From Streptomyces hoynatensis (lineage in GTDB: Bacteria; Actinomycetota; Actinomycetes; Streptomycetales; Streptomycetaceae): 64,000 bases of DNA. The DNA is taken from the NCBI RefSeq assembly GCF_003626535.1, contig NZ_RBAL01000004.1, forward strand, positions 124,001 to 188,000, read 5' to 3'. This document shows, piece after piece, positions 33,276 to 40,743 of the stretch. Every line of letters begins with the position of its first letter. The stretch's first letter is position 1. The notes below the pieces were generated by a model. The model was given only the letters and a program-made list of their open reading frames with translations, searched no databases and was not told the origin of the DNA. The translations under genes were made by a program, and so were the position numbers.

Positions 33276-34628
33276 ATGAGCGACGTTGCCCTGTACTTCC
33301 CGTACGTCAACCTCCCCGGGGACGCCTGGGTCAAGGCCGCCGCCCTGCACTGGCCGCAGCTCGGGCGCATCCGGCCGCAGGACTACGCGGACGTGCGCGA
33401 CTCGGACACCGTCAGGCGGCTCAGGGACGAGTGCGGCTTCGTCCTGGACGTCAGGCCGGGGCTGCGGGGCGGCAGCTGGGTGGGGGAGGAGGTGCTGACC
33501 AGGGCGGACCCCGAGGAGGCCGGGCGCGCGCACCGGTGGCTGAGCACCGAGGAGCAGGTCGACGCGCTGTTCTACGACTTCCTCGACAGGCACCGCCAGG
33601 AGCTGATCCCGCGGTACGGGGCCGGGGCACTGGGCGTCGCCTCCCTGCGCACGTGGGACATCCACGACGGGCCGCTGCCGCTCGACCCCCGGCTGCAGAG
33701 GGTCGATCCGGCCAAGATCTCGGCCGGGCTGACGCGGCGGCTCGCGGAGGCGGGACTGCTGGTCTCCAGGAGCTACCAGTGGCGCCGCGCCTCCGACGGG
33801 AGGGTCCTGTACGCATCCGACCTGGCGATGCACCGTAGCCTGGCCCGCGTCTATCTGGCGGTGCTCGCGGACGTGGTGGCCCGGGAGAACGGGATGACGC
33901 CCGTCACCGATCAGGCGCTGATGTGCGCCCTTCCCTCCGGCTGGACGATCGACGCGATGGCGCGGGTCCTGCTCGCCGAGGGGCCGGAAGGCCCCGCGGA
34001 TGACGGGGAGTCCGGGGGTTCGGACGGCGCGGAGGGCGGCGAGGGGGTGGCCGGGGGGCGGCCGGACCACGGTCAGGTCTTCGCCGTGCTGGCCCTGCAG
34101 ACCGTGCTGCCGCGCGACCTGGACCTGGTGCCCGTCGAGCGGATCGTCGAGGCACGGCGGCGGCTGCTGCCGGAGCTGATGGCCTATCGGGAGTTCCTCG
34201 ACTCGCTCACCCCGGACTTCGTCGAGATCAGCCTGGTGCCCGACCCCGAGGTGCGGGCGGCGCGGCTGCGCAACCGGGTGGAGCGGGAGATCGCCCGGCC
34301 GCTGGAGACGATGGAACGCGAGCTGGGGCGGCTCGGCCTGCAACCGGTCCGGGCCGTGCTGAGCCTGCAGTCGCTCGCCCCGCCGGCGGCGCTTGGCGTG
34401 CTGGCCGGCGCGCTGCACCTGCCGCCCGTGGTCACCGGGGCGGGCGTGGCAGCCGGTTGCCTCGTCGGGGCGGCGAACGGCGCCCTTGACCAGCGCAGGC
34501 AGACCCTCGCCGGCCACCCGGCGGGCTACCTGCTGCACCTGCGGCACGAGTTGGGGCCCTCGGACACGGTGGCGCGCATCCGCTCCGCCATGCGGCGGGC
34601 AACCCACCGGCGCGGCCCACGGCGTTGA
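33276..34628 (+). CDS. DUF6236-like hypothetical protein
   Basis: A 450-residue cytoplasmic protein. Its opening ALYFPYVNLPGDAWVKAAALHWPQ matches DUF6236 proteins, which typically begin with an Ala-Leu-Tyr-Tyr/Phe-Pro segment followed by a Trp-x-Lys-x-x-Ala-Leu-x-Trp motif. The middle is helical; residues ~245-265 form a Gly/Asp/Glu-rich linker (DDGESGGSDGAEGGEG). The C-terminus (SLAPPAALGVLAG ... VVTGAGVAAGCLVG) has two weakly hydrophobic stretches. No catalytic motif is seen and function is unknown. ATG at 33276. Confidence 0.75.
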   Translation: MSDVALYFPYVNLPGDAWVKAAALHWPQLGRIRPQDYADVRDSDTVRRLRDECGFVLDVRPGLRGGSWVGEEVLTRADPEEAGRAHRWLSTEEQVDALFYDFLDRHRQELIPRYGAGALGVASLRTWDIHDGPLPLDPRLQRVDPAKISAGLTRRLAEAGLLVSRSYQWRRASDGRVLYASDLAMHRSLARVYLAVLADVVARENGMTPVTDQALMCALPSGWTIDAMARVLLAEGPEGPADDGESGGSDGAEGGEGVAGGRPDHGQVFAVLALQTVLPRDLDLVPVERIVEARRRLLPELMAYREFLDSLTPDFVEISLVPDPEVRAARLRNRVEREIARPLETMERELGRLGLQPVRAVLSLQSLAPPAALGVLAGALHLPPVVTGAGVAAGCLVGAANGALDQRRQTLAGHPAGYLLHLRHELGPSDTVARIRSAMRRATHRRGPRR

Positions 34629-34630
34629 CC

Positions 34631-34655
34631 CCGGGGCGCGCACGGGGCGCCCCGG
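34631..34655. terminator. Hairpin between DUF6236 gene and iron permease
   Basis: CCGGGGCGC and GCGCCCCGG form a perfect 9-bp stem with a 7-nt loop filling the 33-bp gap between two convergent genes. It is a probable bidirectional terminator. Confidence 0.55.
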
Positions 34656-34661
34656 AAGCGG

Positions 34662-35813
34662 TCAGAACCGGCCGGCGCGGCGCTCGGCCACCAGCAGCCA
34701 CAGCAGGTAGACCCCGCCGAGGAGCCCGGTGGCCACGCCCACCGGCAGCGGGAGGGGCACCAGCCGCTGGGTCAGCCAGTCCGCCAGGACGAGCAGCAGG
34801 GCCCCGGTGAGCGCGGCCGCCAGCAGGTTGGGGCCCGGGTGGCGGGTCAGGCGCCGCGCCACCTGGGGGGAGGCGAGGGCCACGAACGGGATCGGCCCGG
34901 CCGCCGCCACGGCGAGGCCGCAGGTCGCCGCCGCCGTGGCCAGCAGCGCCAGCCGGGTCCGCTCGGGGTGGATGCCGAGGGAGCCGGCCGTGTCGTCCCC
35001 CATCTCCAGCAGGGCCAGGCGCCGCCCGAGGCACAGCAGGACGGGCATCAGCACGCAGGCCGCGAGGCCGGCGATGCGCACGTCGCTCCACTGCCGGCCG
35101 CCGAGGCTGCCGGTCAGCCAGGCGGCGGCCTGGGCGGCGTCCCCCAGATCGGCCCGGGAGAGAAGGTAGTTGTCCACCGCGCCGAGCAGGGCGGCGGCGC
35201 CGATGCCGACCAGGATCAGCCGGGACCCGGCCACCCCGCGGCGCCAGGCCAGCAGGTAGACGGCGGCGGCCACCACGAGGCCGCCGGACAGCGCGCCCGC
35301 GGCGACGGCCGTGGCCGACCCGTCGAGGAGGAGGATCACCAGCACCGCGCCCGTGGCCGAGCCGTGGCCAAAGCCGATGAGGTCGGGGCTGCCGAGCGGG
35401 TTGCGGGCCAGGGACTGGAAGACGGCGCCGCTCATGCCGAGCGCCGCGCCCGCCAGCAGGCCGTCCAGGGCCCGCGGCAGGCGCAGCTCCGTGACGACGT
35501 AGCCGGCCCCGGGCGGCCCGTCGCCCAGCAGGGTGCGCACCACCTCGGCCGGGGTCAGGCCGAACTTTCCGGTGCCCACGGCCAGTACGCCGACCGCGAG
35601 GCCCGCGGCCAGGAGCGCCAGGCAGACGGCGGCGTAGCGGGGTGCCGTCCGCCAGGACAGGCCGCCCACGCGCACCGCCCGGCGCCGGCGCCCCGGCCGG
35701 CGCGCGGCGGGCGCGGACGTCGGTGCGGGCGCCGGCGCGGGCAGAGCGGCGCGCGCGGGCGGGTGCGCGGGGGCGGCGGGGCGCGCGGCGCCGGGGACTC
35801 GGGGCGGGGTCAC
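34662..35813 (-). CDS. FecCD-family iron-siderophore permease (second subunit)
   Basis: A 383-residue inner-membrane permease for ferric-siderophore import, of BtuC/FhuB/FecD type. An N-terminal Pro/Ala/Arg-rich extension (1-60) precedes about ten membrane segments. Family motifs are ELRLPRALDGLLAGAALGMSG, SLARNPLGSPDLIGFGHGSA and GPIPFVALASPQVARRLT, the last forming the coupling helix region. Its GTG start overlaps the stop of the partner permease gene (GTGA). It would pair with that permease, a FecB-like binding protein and an ATPase. No ATPase gene is in the window. Confidence 0.92.
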   Translation of the reverse strand: MTPPRVPGAARPAAPAHPPARAALPAPAPAPTSAPAARRPGRRRRAVRVGGLSWRTAPRYAAVCLALLAAGLAVGVLAVGTGKFGLTPAEVVRTLLGDGPPGAGYVVTELRLPRALDGLLAGAALGMSGAVFQSLARNPLGSPDLIGFGHGSATGAVLVILLLDGSATAVAAGALSGGLVVAAAVYLLAWRRGVAGSRLILVGIGAAALLGAVDNYLLSRADLGDAAQAAAWLTGSLGGRQWSDVRIAGLAACVLMPVLLCLGRRLALLEMGDDTAGSLGIHPERTRLALLATAAATCGLAVAAAGPIPFVALASPQVARRLTRHPGPNLLAAALTGALLLVLADWLTQRLVPLPLPVGVATGLLGGVYLLWLLVAERRAGRF

Positions 35814-36922
35814 CGCGCGCTCAGCCTCCGTCCGCGCACGAGAACGATCAGCACGACGCCGCCGACGGCCGAGGTGACCACCCCGACCTCGATCTCCGAG
35901 GGCCGGGCGAGGAGGCGGCCGGCCACGTCGGAGAGCAGCAGCGTGGCGGAGGCGAGCAGCATGCTGTAGGGCACCATCCAGCGCACATCGGGCCCGGTGA
36001 AGGCGCGCACGGCGTGCGGGATCATCAGCCCGACGAAGCCGATCGGTCCGCACAGCGCGGTGGTGGCCCCGCACAGCAGCGTGATGGCCGCGACGCTCAG
36101 CCACCTGGTGCGCGCCACGTGGGCGCCCAGCGACCTCGCGGTGTCCTCGCCGAGGGCGAGGGCGTTGAGCGGGCCGGTGAGCGCCGCGCCGAGCAGCGTC
36201 CCGGCCAGCAGGAAGGGCAGGATCTGCACCAGGTGCCCGGTGTCCTGGCGGGCCAGGGTGCCCAGGGTCCAAAAACGCATCCCGTCCAGCGTGTTCAGGT
36301 CGAGCAGTTGCAGGCCGTTGACGTAGGCGAACAGGGCCGCGTTGAGCGCGGTCCCGGCCAGCATCAGCCGCACGGGAGTCGCCTGCCGTCCGCCCGCGAG
36401 TGCCTGCACGAGGATGGCCGCGGCGCCCGCGCCGGCGAGCGCGAGCCAGGTGTAGGCGGCGGGGGAGTGCAGGCCGAGGAGGCCGATGCCGGTGACGACG
36501 GCGGTGGCGGCCCCGGCGTTGACGCCGAGGATGCCCGGGTCGGCCAGGGGGTTGCGGGTGAGGGCCTGCATCAGCGTCCCGGCCAGGCCGAGCGCGGCGC
36601 CGGCGGCCAGGCCGATCAGCGTGCGGGGGAGCCGCAGTTCGCGGACGATCTCGTCCGCGCGGGTGCCCGAGGGGGTGAACAGGCCGTGCCACACCTCGCC
36701 CGGCGAGAGGGCGCGGGTGCCGATCCCCACGCTCAGCAGCGCCGCGGCGCCGAGCAGCAGCACGGCGGCGGGCAGGCCGTATCCGAGGGCGGCACCGCGG
36801 GAGGAGGGGCGGCCCGGCCGCCGGGCGCGGCGGGCGGAAGGACCTGGGGACGGGGGCGCGGAAGGACCTGGGGAACGGCGCGGGGAACGCCGCAGTGAGA
36901 GGGGTGAGGACCGGGGCAGCAT
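35810..36922 (-). CDS. FecCD-family iron-siderophore permease (first subunit)
   Basis: A 370-residue permease partner of the downstream subunit. An N-terminal stretch of Ser/Pro/Arg repeats (1-45) precedes the membrane region. Motifs ELRLPRTLIGLAAGAALGLAG, ALTRNPLADPGILGVNAGAA and GPIGFVGLMIPHAVRAFTG define the FecCD family. The ATG at 36922 is four bases from an iron box, so ferric repressor bound there would block both promoter and translation start. The box serves the divergent esterase gene too. Confidence 0.93.
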   Translation of the reverse strand: MLPRSSPLSLRRSPRRSPGPSAPPSPGPSARRARRPGRPSSRGAALGYGLPAAVLLLGAAALLSVGIGTRALSPGEVWHGLFTPSGTRADEIVRELRLPRTLIGLAAGAALGLAGTLMQALTRNPLADPGILGVNAGAATAVVTGIGLLGLHSPAAYTWLALAGAGAAAILVQALAGGRQATPVRLMLAGTALNAALFAYVNGLQLLDLNTLDGMRFWTLGTLARQDTGHLVQILPFLLAGTLLGAALTGPLNALALGEDTARSLGAHVARTRWLSVAAITLLCGATTALCGPIGFVGLMIPHAVRAFTGPDVRWMVPYSMLLASATLLLSDVAGRLLARPSEIEVGVVTSAVGGVVLIVLVRGRRLSAR

Positions 36923-36926
36923 GTGA

Positions 36927-36945
36927 TTAGGTTAGCCTTACCTAA
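36927..36945. promoter_or_regulatory. DmdR1/IdeR iron box, divergent
   Basis: TTAGGTTAGCCTTACCTAA is a near-perfect match to the 19-bp actinobacterial iron box (TTAGGTTAGGCTAACCTAA), differing at two central positions. It lies between the divergent iron permease operon (4 bp from its start) and the Fes-like esterase gene, so a single iron-bound repressor dimer pair would silence both directions. Confidence 0.92.
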
Positions 36946-37020
36946 ATTCTCCGGCTCGTGGTGGCCCGTGCCGCCGCATGCCCGGCGAACGACCACCGCA
37001 GCCCCGGCGAGGAGCCACCC

Positions 37021-38433
37021 GTGCCCGCAGACAGAGCATCGACAGGGGGAACGCGGCAGCGCCTTGACCGGCCGCCGCGGCACGCCGGCCCCTGGCGCCC
37101 GGTCGAGACCCTCCCGAGCCCCGCCGTCGCCCGCCTCGCCGCCGCGCTCGCGGAAGGCGCCGGGCGGGCGGCCGCGCTGGAGGACTTCTGGTGCGCGGCC
37201 CGTCGGGCGGGCACGCCCCTGGTGGAACCCGACCCGCGCGGGGACCCGGGCCGACGGGCCGTCACCTTCCTGTGGCGCGGCGGCCGGGACACCACGGACG
37301 TGCTGCTCGCCGTCAACCGGCTCTACGACCGGGCCGATCCGGCGAGCGCCCGCATGCGGCACCTGCCGGGCACCGACCTGTGGCACCTGTGCTACCGGCT
37401 GCGCGCCGACCACCTGGGCTCCTACCGGATCGCCCCCCTCTCGCACGGCGAGCCGCTGCCCACCACGGCACCCACCGGCGAGGCCATGGGCCTGCGCGGC
37501 TGGCTCGACCGCCGCGGCACCCGCGACCCGCTCAACCCCCGGACGCTGACCACCCGTTGGGGCGGCGCGCCGAGTTCACTCTTCGCCCTGCCGCACGCCC
37601 CGCGCACGCCCGGCCCACCGGTGCGCCCCCACACGCCCGCGGGCGCCGTACGCCGCCACCGGCTGACCCTGGCCGGCGCGGCGCGCGAGGTCTGGTCGTA
37701 CCTGCCGCCCGGCCACCCCGGTCCCGGCGCCGCCGCCGGCCTGGTGCTGCTCTTCGACGGCGACATGTGGTTCCCGCACCTCCGGCTCGGCGAACTGCTC
37801 GACGGCCTGCTCGCCGAGGGCCGCATCCCGCCGCTCGCCGTCCTCGCCCCGAGCGCGGTGGACACCGCCACCAGGTTCCGGGAACTCGGCGAGCCGCAGC
37901 GGTACCTGCCGCAGCTGACGGAGGGCCTGCTGCCCTTCGCCGCCCGCACCCTCGGCGTGCCCGCGGGGCCCGAGCGGACCCTGGTCGCCGGGCAGAGCCT
38001 CGGCGGCCTGGCGGCCCTGTACGCCGCCCTCACCCTGCCCGGCCGCTTCGGCCACGTGCTCGCCCAGTCGAGCTCCCTGTGGTGGGCGCCCCCGGACGAG
38101 CCGGGCCAGGAGCCTCCCGGACCCTCCGGCCGGGCCGGCGCCCCGGGCGCGGCGGGCCGCGGCGGCACCCCCGGCGCGGACGAGGCGGAGGGCGCCTCCT
38201 GGATGAGCGCGCAATGGGCCGCCGTGCCCCCGCGCGGCACCCGGCTGCGCCTCCAGGTCGGCCGCTACGAGGGGCCCATGGTCGCGCAGGCCCGCAGGCT
38301 GCGGGACGTGCTGCGGCAGGGCGGGTACGAGGCCGAACTCACCGTCTACACCGGCGGACACGACTACGCCTGGTGGAGCGCGGGCCTCGCCCGGGGCCTG
38401 GCCGACCTCACCGCGCGGTGGGCCGCGCGGTGA
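37021..38433 (+). CDS. Fes-like siderophore esterase
   Basis: A 470-residue alpha/beta-hydrolase related to enterobactin esterase Fes. An N-terminal beta domain (VTFLWRGGRDTTDVLLAVN, WHLCYRLRADHLGSYRI) precedes the catalytic domain, where the nucleophile Ser lies in AGQSLGGLAALYA, preceded by VLLFDGDMWFPH, and the catalytic His in TGGHDYAWW. It would hydrolyse a tri-lactone or ester siderophore after import, releasing iron. No signal peptide, so it is cytoplasmic. The GTG at 37021 follows GAGGAG, preferred to an upstream in-frame GTG at 36958. It is iron-box-controlled and is followed by the FecB-like gene. Confidence 0.88.
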   Translation: MPADRASTGGTRQRLDRPPRHAGPWRPVETLPSPAVARLAAALAEGAGRAAALEDFWCAARRAGTPLVEPDPRGDPGRRAVTFLWRGGRDTTDVLLAVNRLYDRADPASARMRHLPGTDLWHLCYRLRADHLGSYRIAPLSHGEPLPTTAPTGEAMGLRGWLDRRGTRDPLNPRTLTTRWGGAPSSLFALPHAPRTPGPPVRPHTPAGAVRRHRLTLAGAAREVWSYLPPGHPGPGAAAGLVLLFDGDMWFPHLRLGELLDGLLAEGRIPPLAVLAPSAVDTATRFRELGEPQRYLPQLTEGLLPFAARTLGVPAGPERTLVAGQSLGGLAALYAALTLPGRFGHVLAQSSSLWWAPPDEPGQEPPGPSGRAGAPGAAGRGGTPGADEAEGASWMSAQWAAVPPRGTRLRLQVGRYEGPMVAQARRLRDVLRQGGYEAELTVYTGGHDYAWWSAGLARGLADLTARWAAR

Positions 38434-38486
38434 TCCCCCACACCCGAAGGAACCCCCCAACCCACACTCCCGATAGGACGACCGGC

Positions 38487-39461
38487 ATGCCCGCCACCCC
38501 GCGCCCCCTCCGCCGCACCACCGCGGCCGCCACCACCCTCCTCGCCGCCACCCTGGCCCTTTGCGCCTGCGGAGGCGACGAGGAGCAGGACACCGCCGGC
38601 ACCCGCACGGTGACCGGCGCCGACGGCAGCGAGGTGGAGATCCCGATCGAGCCGGAACGCGTCGTCACCCTGAGCGAGCCGACCCTGGACGCGGCGCTCG
38701 CGGTCGGCGTCGTCCCCGTCGGCACCAGCGCGGGCCGCGGCCAGGACGGTGCCTCCGCCTACCTGGCCGAGGCCGGGGGCGGGGACATCCCCGTGGTCGC
38801 CACCACCATGGAGCCGGACCTGGAGGCGATAGCGGAACTCGATCCCGACCTGATCCTGGTGGACGAGACCGTCGGCGCCAAGCAGATGGCCGACCAGCTG
38901 AACGGGATCGCCCCCACCGTCTTCGCCTCCACCCAGGAGGACGACTGGCGCGAGGCGTTCACCACCGCGGCCGGGGCGCTCAACCGCGCCGACGAGGCGG
39001 AACGCGTGCTCGCCGGGCTCGACGCCGAGACCGAGGAGGTCCGCGGCGGTCTCGGCGCCAACGAGGGGGCCGTCACCAGCGTCATCCGCTGGCAGGACGG
39101 CGCCCCCAGCGTCGTCGGCCAGGGCCGCGGCCACGTGGGCAGCATCCTGTCCGCCCTGGGCCTGACGCGTCCCGAGTCCCAGCAGAGCGAAGTGCAGGAG
39201 CACAGCGTCCCGATCAGCCTGGAGGAGATCGAACAGATCGACGGCGACTGGCTGTTCTTCGGCACCCTCGGCAGCAGGGAGGACGGCGCGGCGGCCCTCG
39301 ACGAGGCCATGGGCGTCTCCGGCTTCTCCGGCCTGCACGCGGTCGCCCGGGACCACGTGGTCGTCGTCGACGGCTCCGCCTGGAACAGCGCGGGCGGCCC
39401 GCTGGCCGCGGGCATCGTCCTCGACGACGTGGCGGCGGCCCTGACGCAACCCGCCGGGTGA
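38487..39461 (+). CDS. FecB-like siderophore-binding lipoprotein
   Basis: A 324-residue periplasmic-binding-type lipoprotein. The N-terminal signal peptide (RRTTAAATTLLAATLAL) ends in a lipobox LCAC; Cys28 would be lipidated and anchor the protein on the outer face of the membrane. The iron-siderophore binding fold follows, with EPERVVTLSEPTLDAALAVG, DPDLILVDE and SVVGQGRGHVGSIL. It would capture a ferric siderophore and deliver it to the FecCD permeases encoded divergently. It lies 53 bp after the esterase gene and is probably cotranscribed from the iron-box promoter. Confidence 0.92.
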   Translation: MPATPRPLRRTTAAATTLLAATLALCACGGDEEQDTAGTRTVTGADGSEVEIPIEPERVVTLSEPTLDAALAVGVVPVGTSAGRGQDGASAYLAEAGGGDIPVVATTMEPDLEAIAELDPDLILVDETVGAKQMADQLNGIAPTVFASTQEDDWREAFTTAAGALNRADEAERVLAGLDAETEEVRGGLGANEGAVTSVIRWQDGAPSVVGQGRGHVGSILSALGLTRPESQQSEVQEHSVPISLEEIEQIDGDWLFFGTLGSREDGAAALDEAMGVSGFSGLHAVARDHVVVVDGSAWNSAGGPLAAGIVLDDVAAALTQPAG

Positions 39462-39494
39462 CCGCGCCTGCCCGGCCCCTGCCACCCCCAGGCC

Positions 39495-39535
39495 CCGGGG
39501 GCCCGCCCGGTCGCCACCCCGAGGCGGGCCCCCGG
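39495..39535. terminator. Strong bidirectional hairpin
   Basis: CCGGGGGCCCGCC (39495-39507) and GGCGGGCCCCCGG (39523-39535) make a perfect 13-bp GC stem with a 15-nt loop between the convergent FecB-like and TetR genes. Confidence 0.75.
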
Positions 39536-39595
39536 CTCCCCGCCGGCCCCCGGCCGCCCGCCGTCCCCGGGACCGGGCCGCGCCGCGCCGCGTGC

Positions 39596-40255
39596 TCAGG
39601 CCGCGCCCGGCGCGCGGGGGCTTCCCGGGCGCGGGTGGGCCACCGGCTCCCGCGTCGGCAGGCCCCGCAGCAGCGTGTCCAGATACAGGTCGAAGCGCGG
39701 CGGCGCCTGCCCGAGCCCGAGGTCCCGGGTGGGCAGGCCAAGCCACTGGACGAGGCCGAGGGCGAAGACGTACCAGCTCTGCTCGGCCTGCTCCGGGTCC
39801 GCGCCGGCCAGCGCGAAGGCCTCGATCACCCGGGCGCGCAACCGCCCGAAGGAGGGCTGGTGGTGGCGGTGCGGCCGGGCCACGTGCGCGGCGTACCCGG
39901 GCACCGCGCCGAACTCGTCGTGCATCGCCCAGGCCAGCCTGGCCAGCCAGGACCGCCAGCCGTCCGCGGTGGGGCGGTCCGCGGGCAGGACGCGCTCCAC
40001 CATCACCTCGCTGATCAGGTCGAACAGTGCGTCCCGGTCGGCCACCCAGCGGTAGAGGGCCGAGTGGGAGACGCCGAGGTCCGCGGCCAGCTCCCGCATG
40101 GTGAGGGTGCCGAGGTCGGAGCGCAGCGCCGCGGCGACGATCAGCTCCCGGCTCAGCCGCGCCGGCCGCCCGCGCCGCCTGCCCTCCGCCGCGCCCCTTC
40201 GCCCGCCCGCCCCCGCGCCGGGCCGCGAGGGGCCGTTCCCTTCCTCGTTGCTCAT
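39596..40255 (-). CDS. TetR-family regulator
   Basis: A 219-residue repressor. A low-complexity Arg/Gly N-terminus (1-35) precedes the helix-turn-helix (SRELIVAAALRSDLGTLTMR ... VSHSALYRWVADRDALFDL); TetR_C-type helices follow, with WRSWLARLAWAMHDEFG and QSWYVFALGLVQWLG. ATG at 40255 was chosen over a longer frame whose first residues lack SD support. It converges on the FecB-like gene. A CGGTGA/TCACCG dyad lies 18-40 bp upstream. A distinct TGACCG-type palindrome in the downstream MFS promoter could be another target. Confidence 0.9.
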   Translation of the reverse strand: MSNEEGNGPSRPGAGAGGRRGAAEGRRRGRPARLSRELIVAAALRSDLGTLTMRELAADLGVSHSALYRWVADRDALFDLISEVMVERVLPADRPTADGWRSWLARLAWAMHDEFGAVPGYAAHVARPHRHHQPSFGRLRARVIEAFALAGADPEQAEQSWYVFALGLVQWLGLPTRDLGLGQAPPRFDLYLDTLLRGLPTREPVAHPRPGSPRAPGAA

Positions 40256-40272
40256 CGCGGCGCAGCCTAGTG

Positions 40273-40295
40273 CGGTGACCGGGAAAAGTTCACCG
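40273..40295. promoter_or_regulatory. Inverted repeat upstream of TetR gene
   Basis: CGGTGA (40273-40278) and TCACCG (40290-40295) form a perfect 6-bp dyad with an 11-bp spacer, 18 bp upstream of the TetR start. It may be an autoregulatory operator; short arms make this tentative. Confidence 0.35.
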
Positions 40296-40302
40296 GCCGG
40301 GC

Positions 40303-40512
40303 TCACCGGGAGACCCGGGCGTACTCGTCGAGGGAGTCGCGGACGAAGGCCGCCGTGTCCCGGCCCCCGTAGGTGGCGGAGAAGCGGGGGTCACGGACGT
40401 ACAGGCGGCCGAGGCCGCGCAGCAGTTCGGCGCTGCGCTCCCGGTCGCCGTCGGCCACCGGCGTGCCCGGGATCTGCCCGAGCCAGGCCACGTGCCGGGC
40501 GGCGATGTCAAG
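40303..40512 (-). pseudogene. Truncated TipAS-domain remnant
   Basis: The frame LDIAARHVAWLGQIPGTPVA through GLGRLYVRDPRFSATYGG and TAAFVRDSLDEYARV matches the C-terminal ~65 residues of TipAS, the thiopeptide-binding domain of TipA-type MerR regulators, in which helices end with a Y-V-x-D-P-R-F motif. The MerR HTH and the rest of TipAS are missing; upstream in frame no protein-like sequence remains. A GTG at 40491 could start a 62-residue protein, but it would lack half of the fold. A decayed gene is the simplest reading. Confidence 0.6.
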
Positions 40513-40655
40513 CCGTGGCCGCCGGGGGCGGGCCGCGCGCCGTGCCGCAGCGCGCCACGTGCCGCAACGCGGCCCCCGTCCCGCCCCCGGCGGCGCCCTG
40601 CCCTCGGTTCCCTCCGGCCTCCCGGGCCCTCCGGGTTCGCCCGCGGCTCATTTAA

Positions 40656-40668
40656 TGACCGGCGGTCA
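40656..40668. promoter_or_regulatory. TGACCG-G-CGGTCA palindrome
   Basis: A perfect 13-bp palindrome in the MFS-exporter promoter, ten bases upstream of an iron-box-like site. Its architecture suits a TetR-family operator, and a TetR gene lies nearby (39596-40255). The link is inferred. Confidence 0.5.
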
Positions 40669-40677
40669 CTAATCCTG

Positions 40678-40696
40678 TTAGGCTGCCCTTACCTGA
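40678..40696. promoter_or_regulatory. Degenerate iron box upstream of MFS exporter
   Basis: TTAGGCTGCCCTTACCTGA keeps the outer arms of the actinobacterial iron box (TTAGG and, with one change, ACCTAA), with a diverged centre. It lies 48 bp upstream of the MFS start codon. It implies iron-repressed expression, as for siderophore exporters. Confidence 0.55.
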
Positions 40697-40743
40697 TCGC
40701 CTGGACCTGCGGAGAAGGCGAGTCGGCCGAGGGAGGAGTGCTC

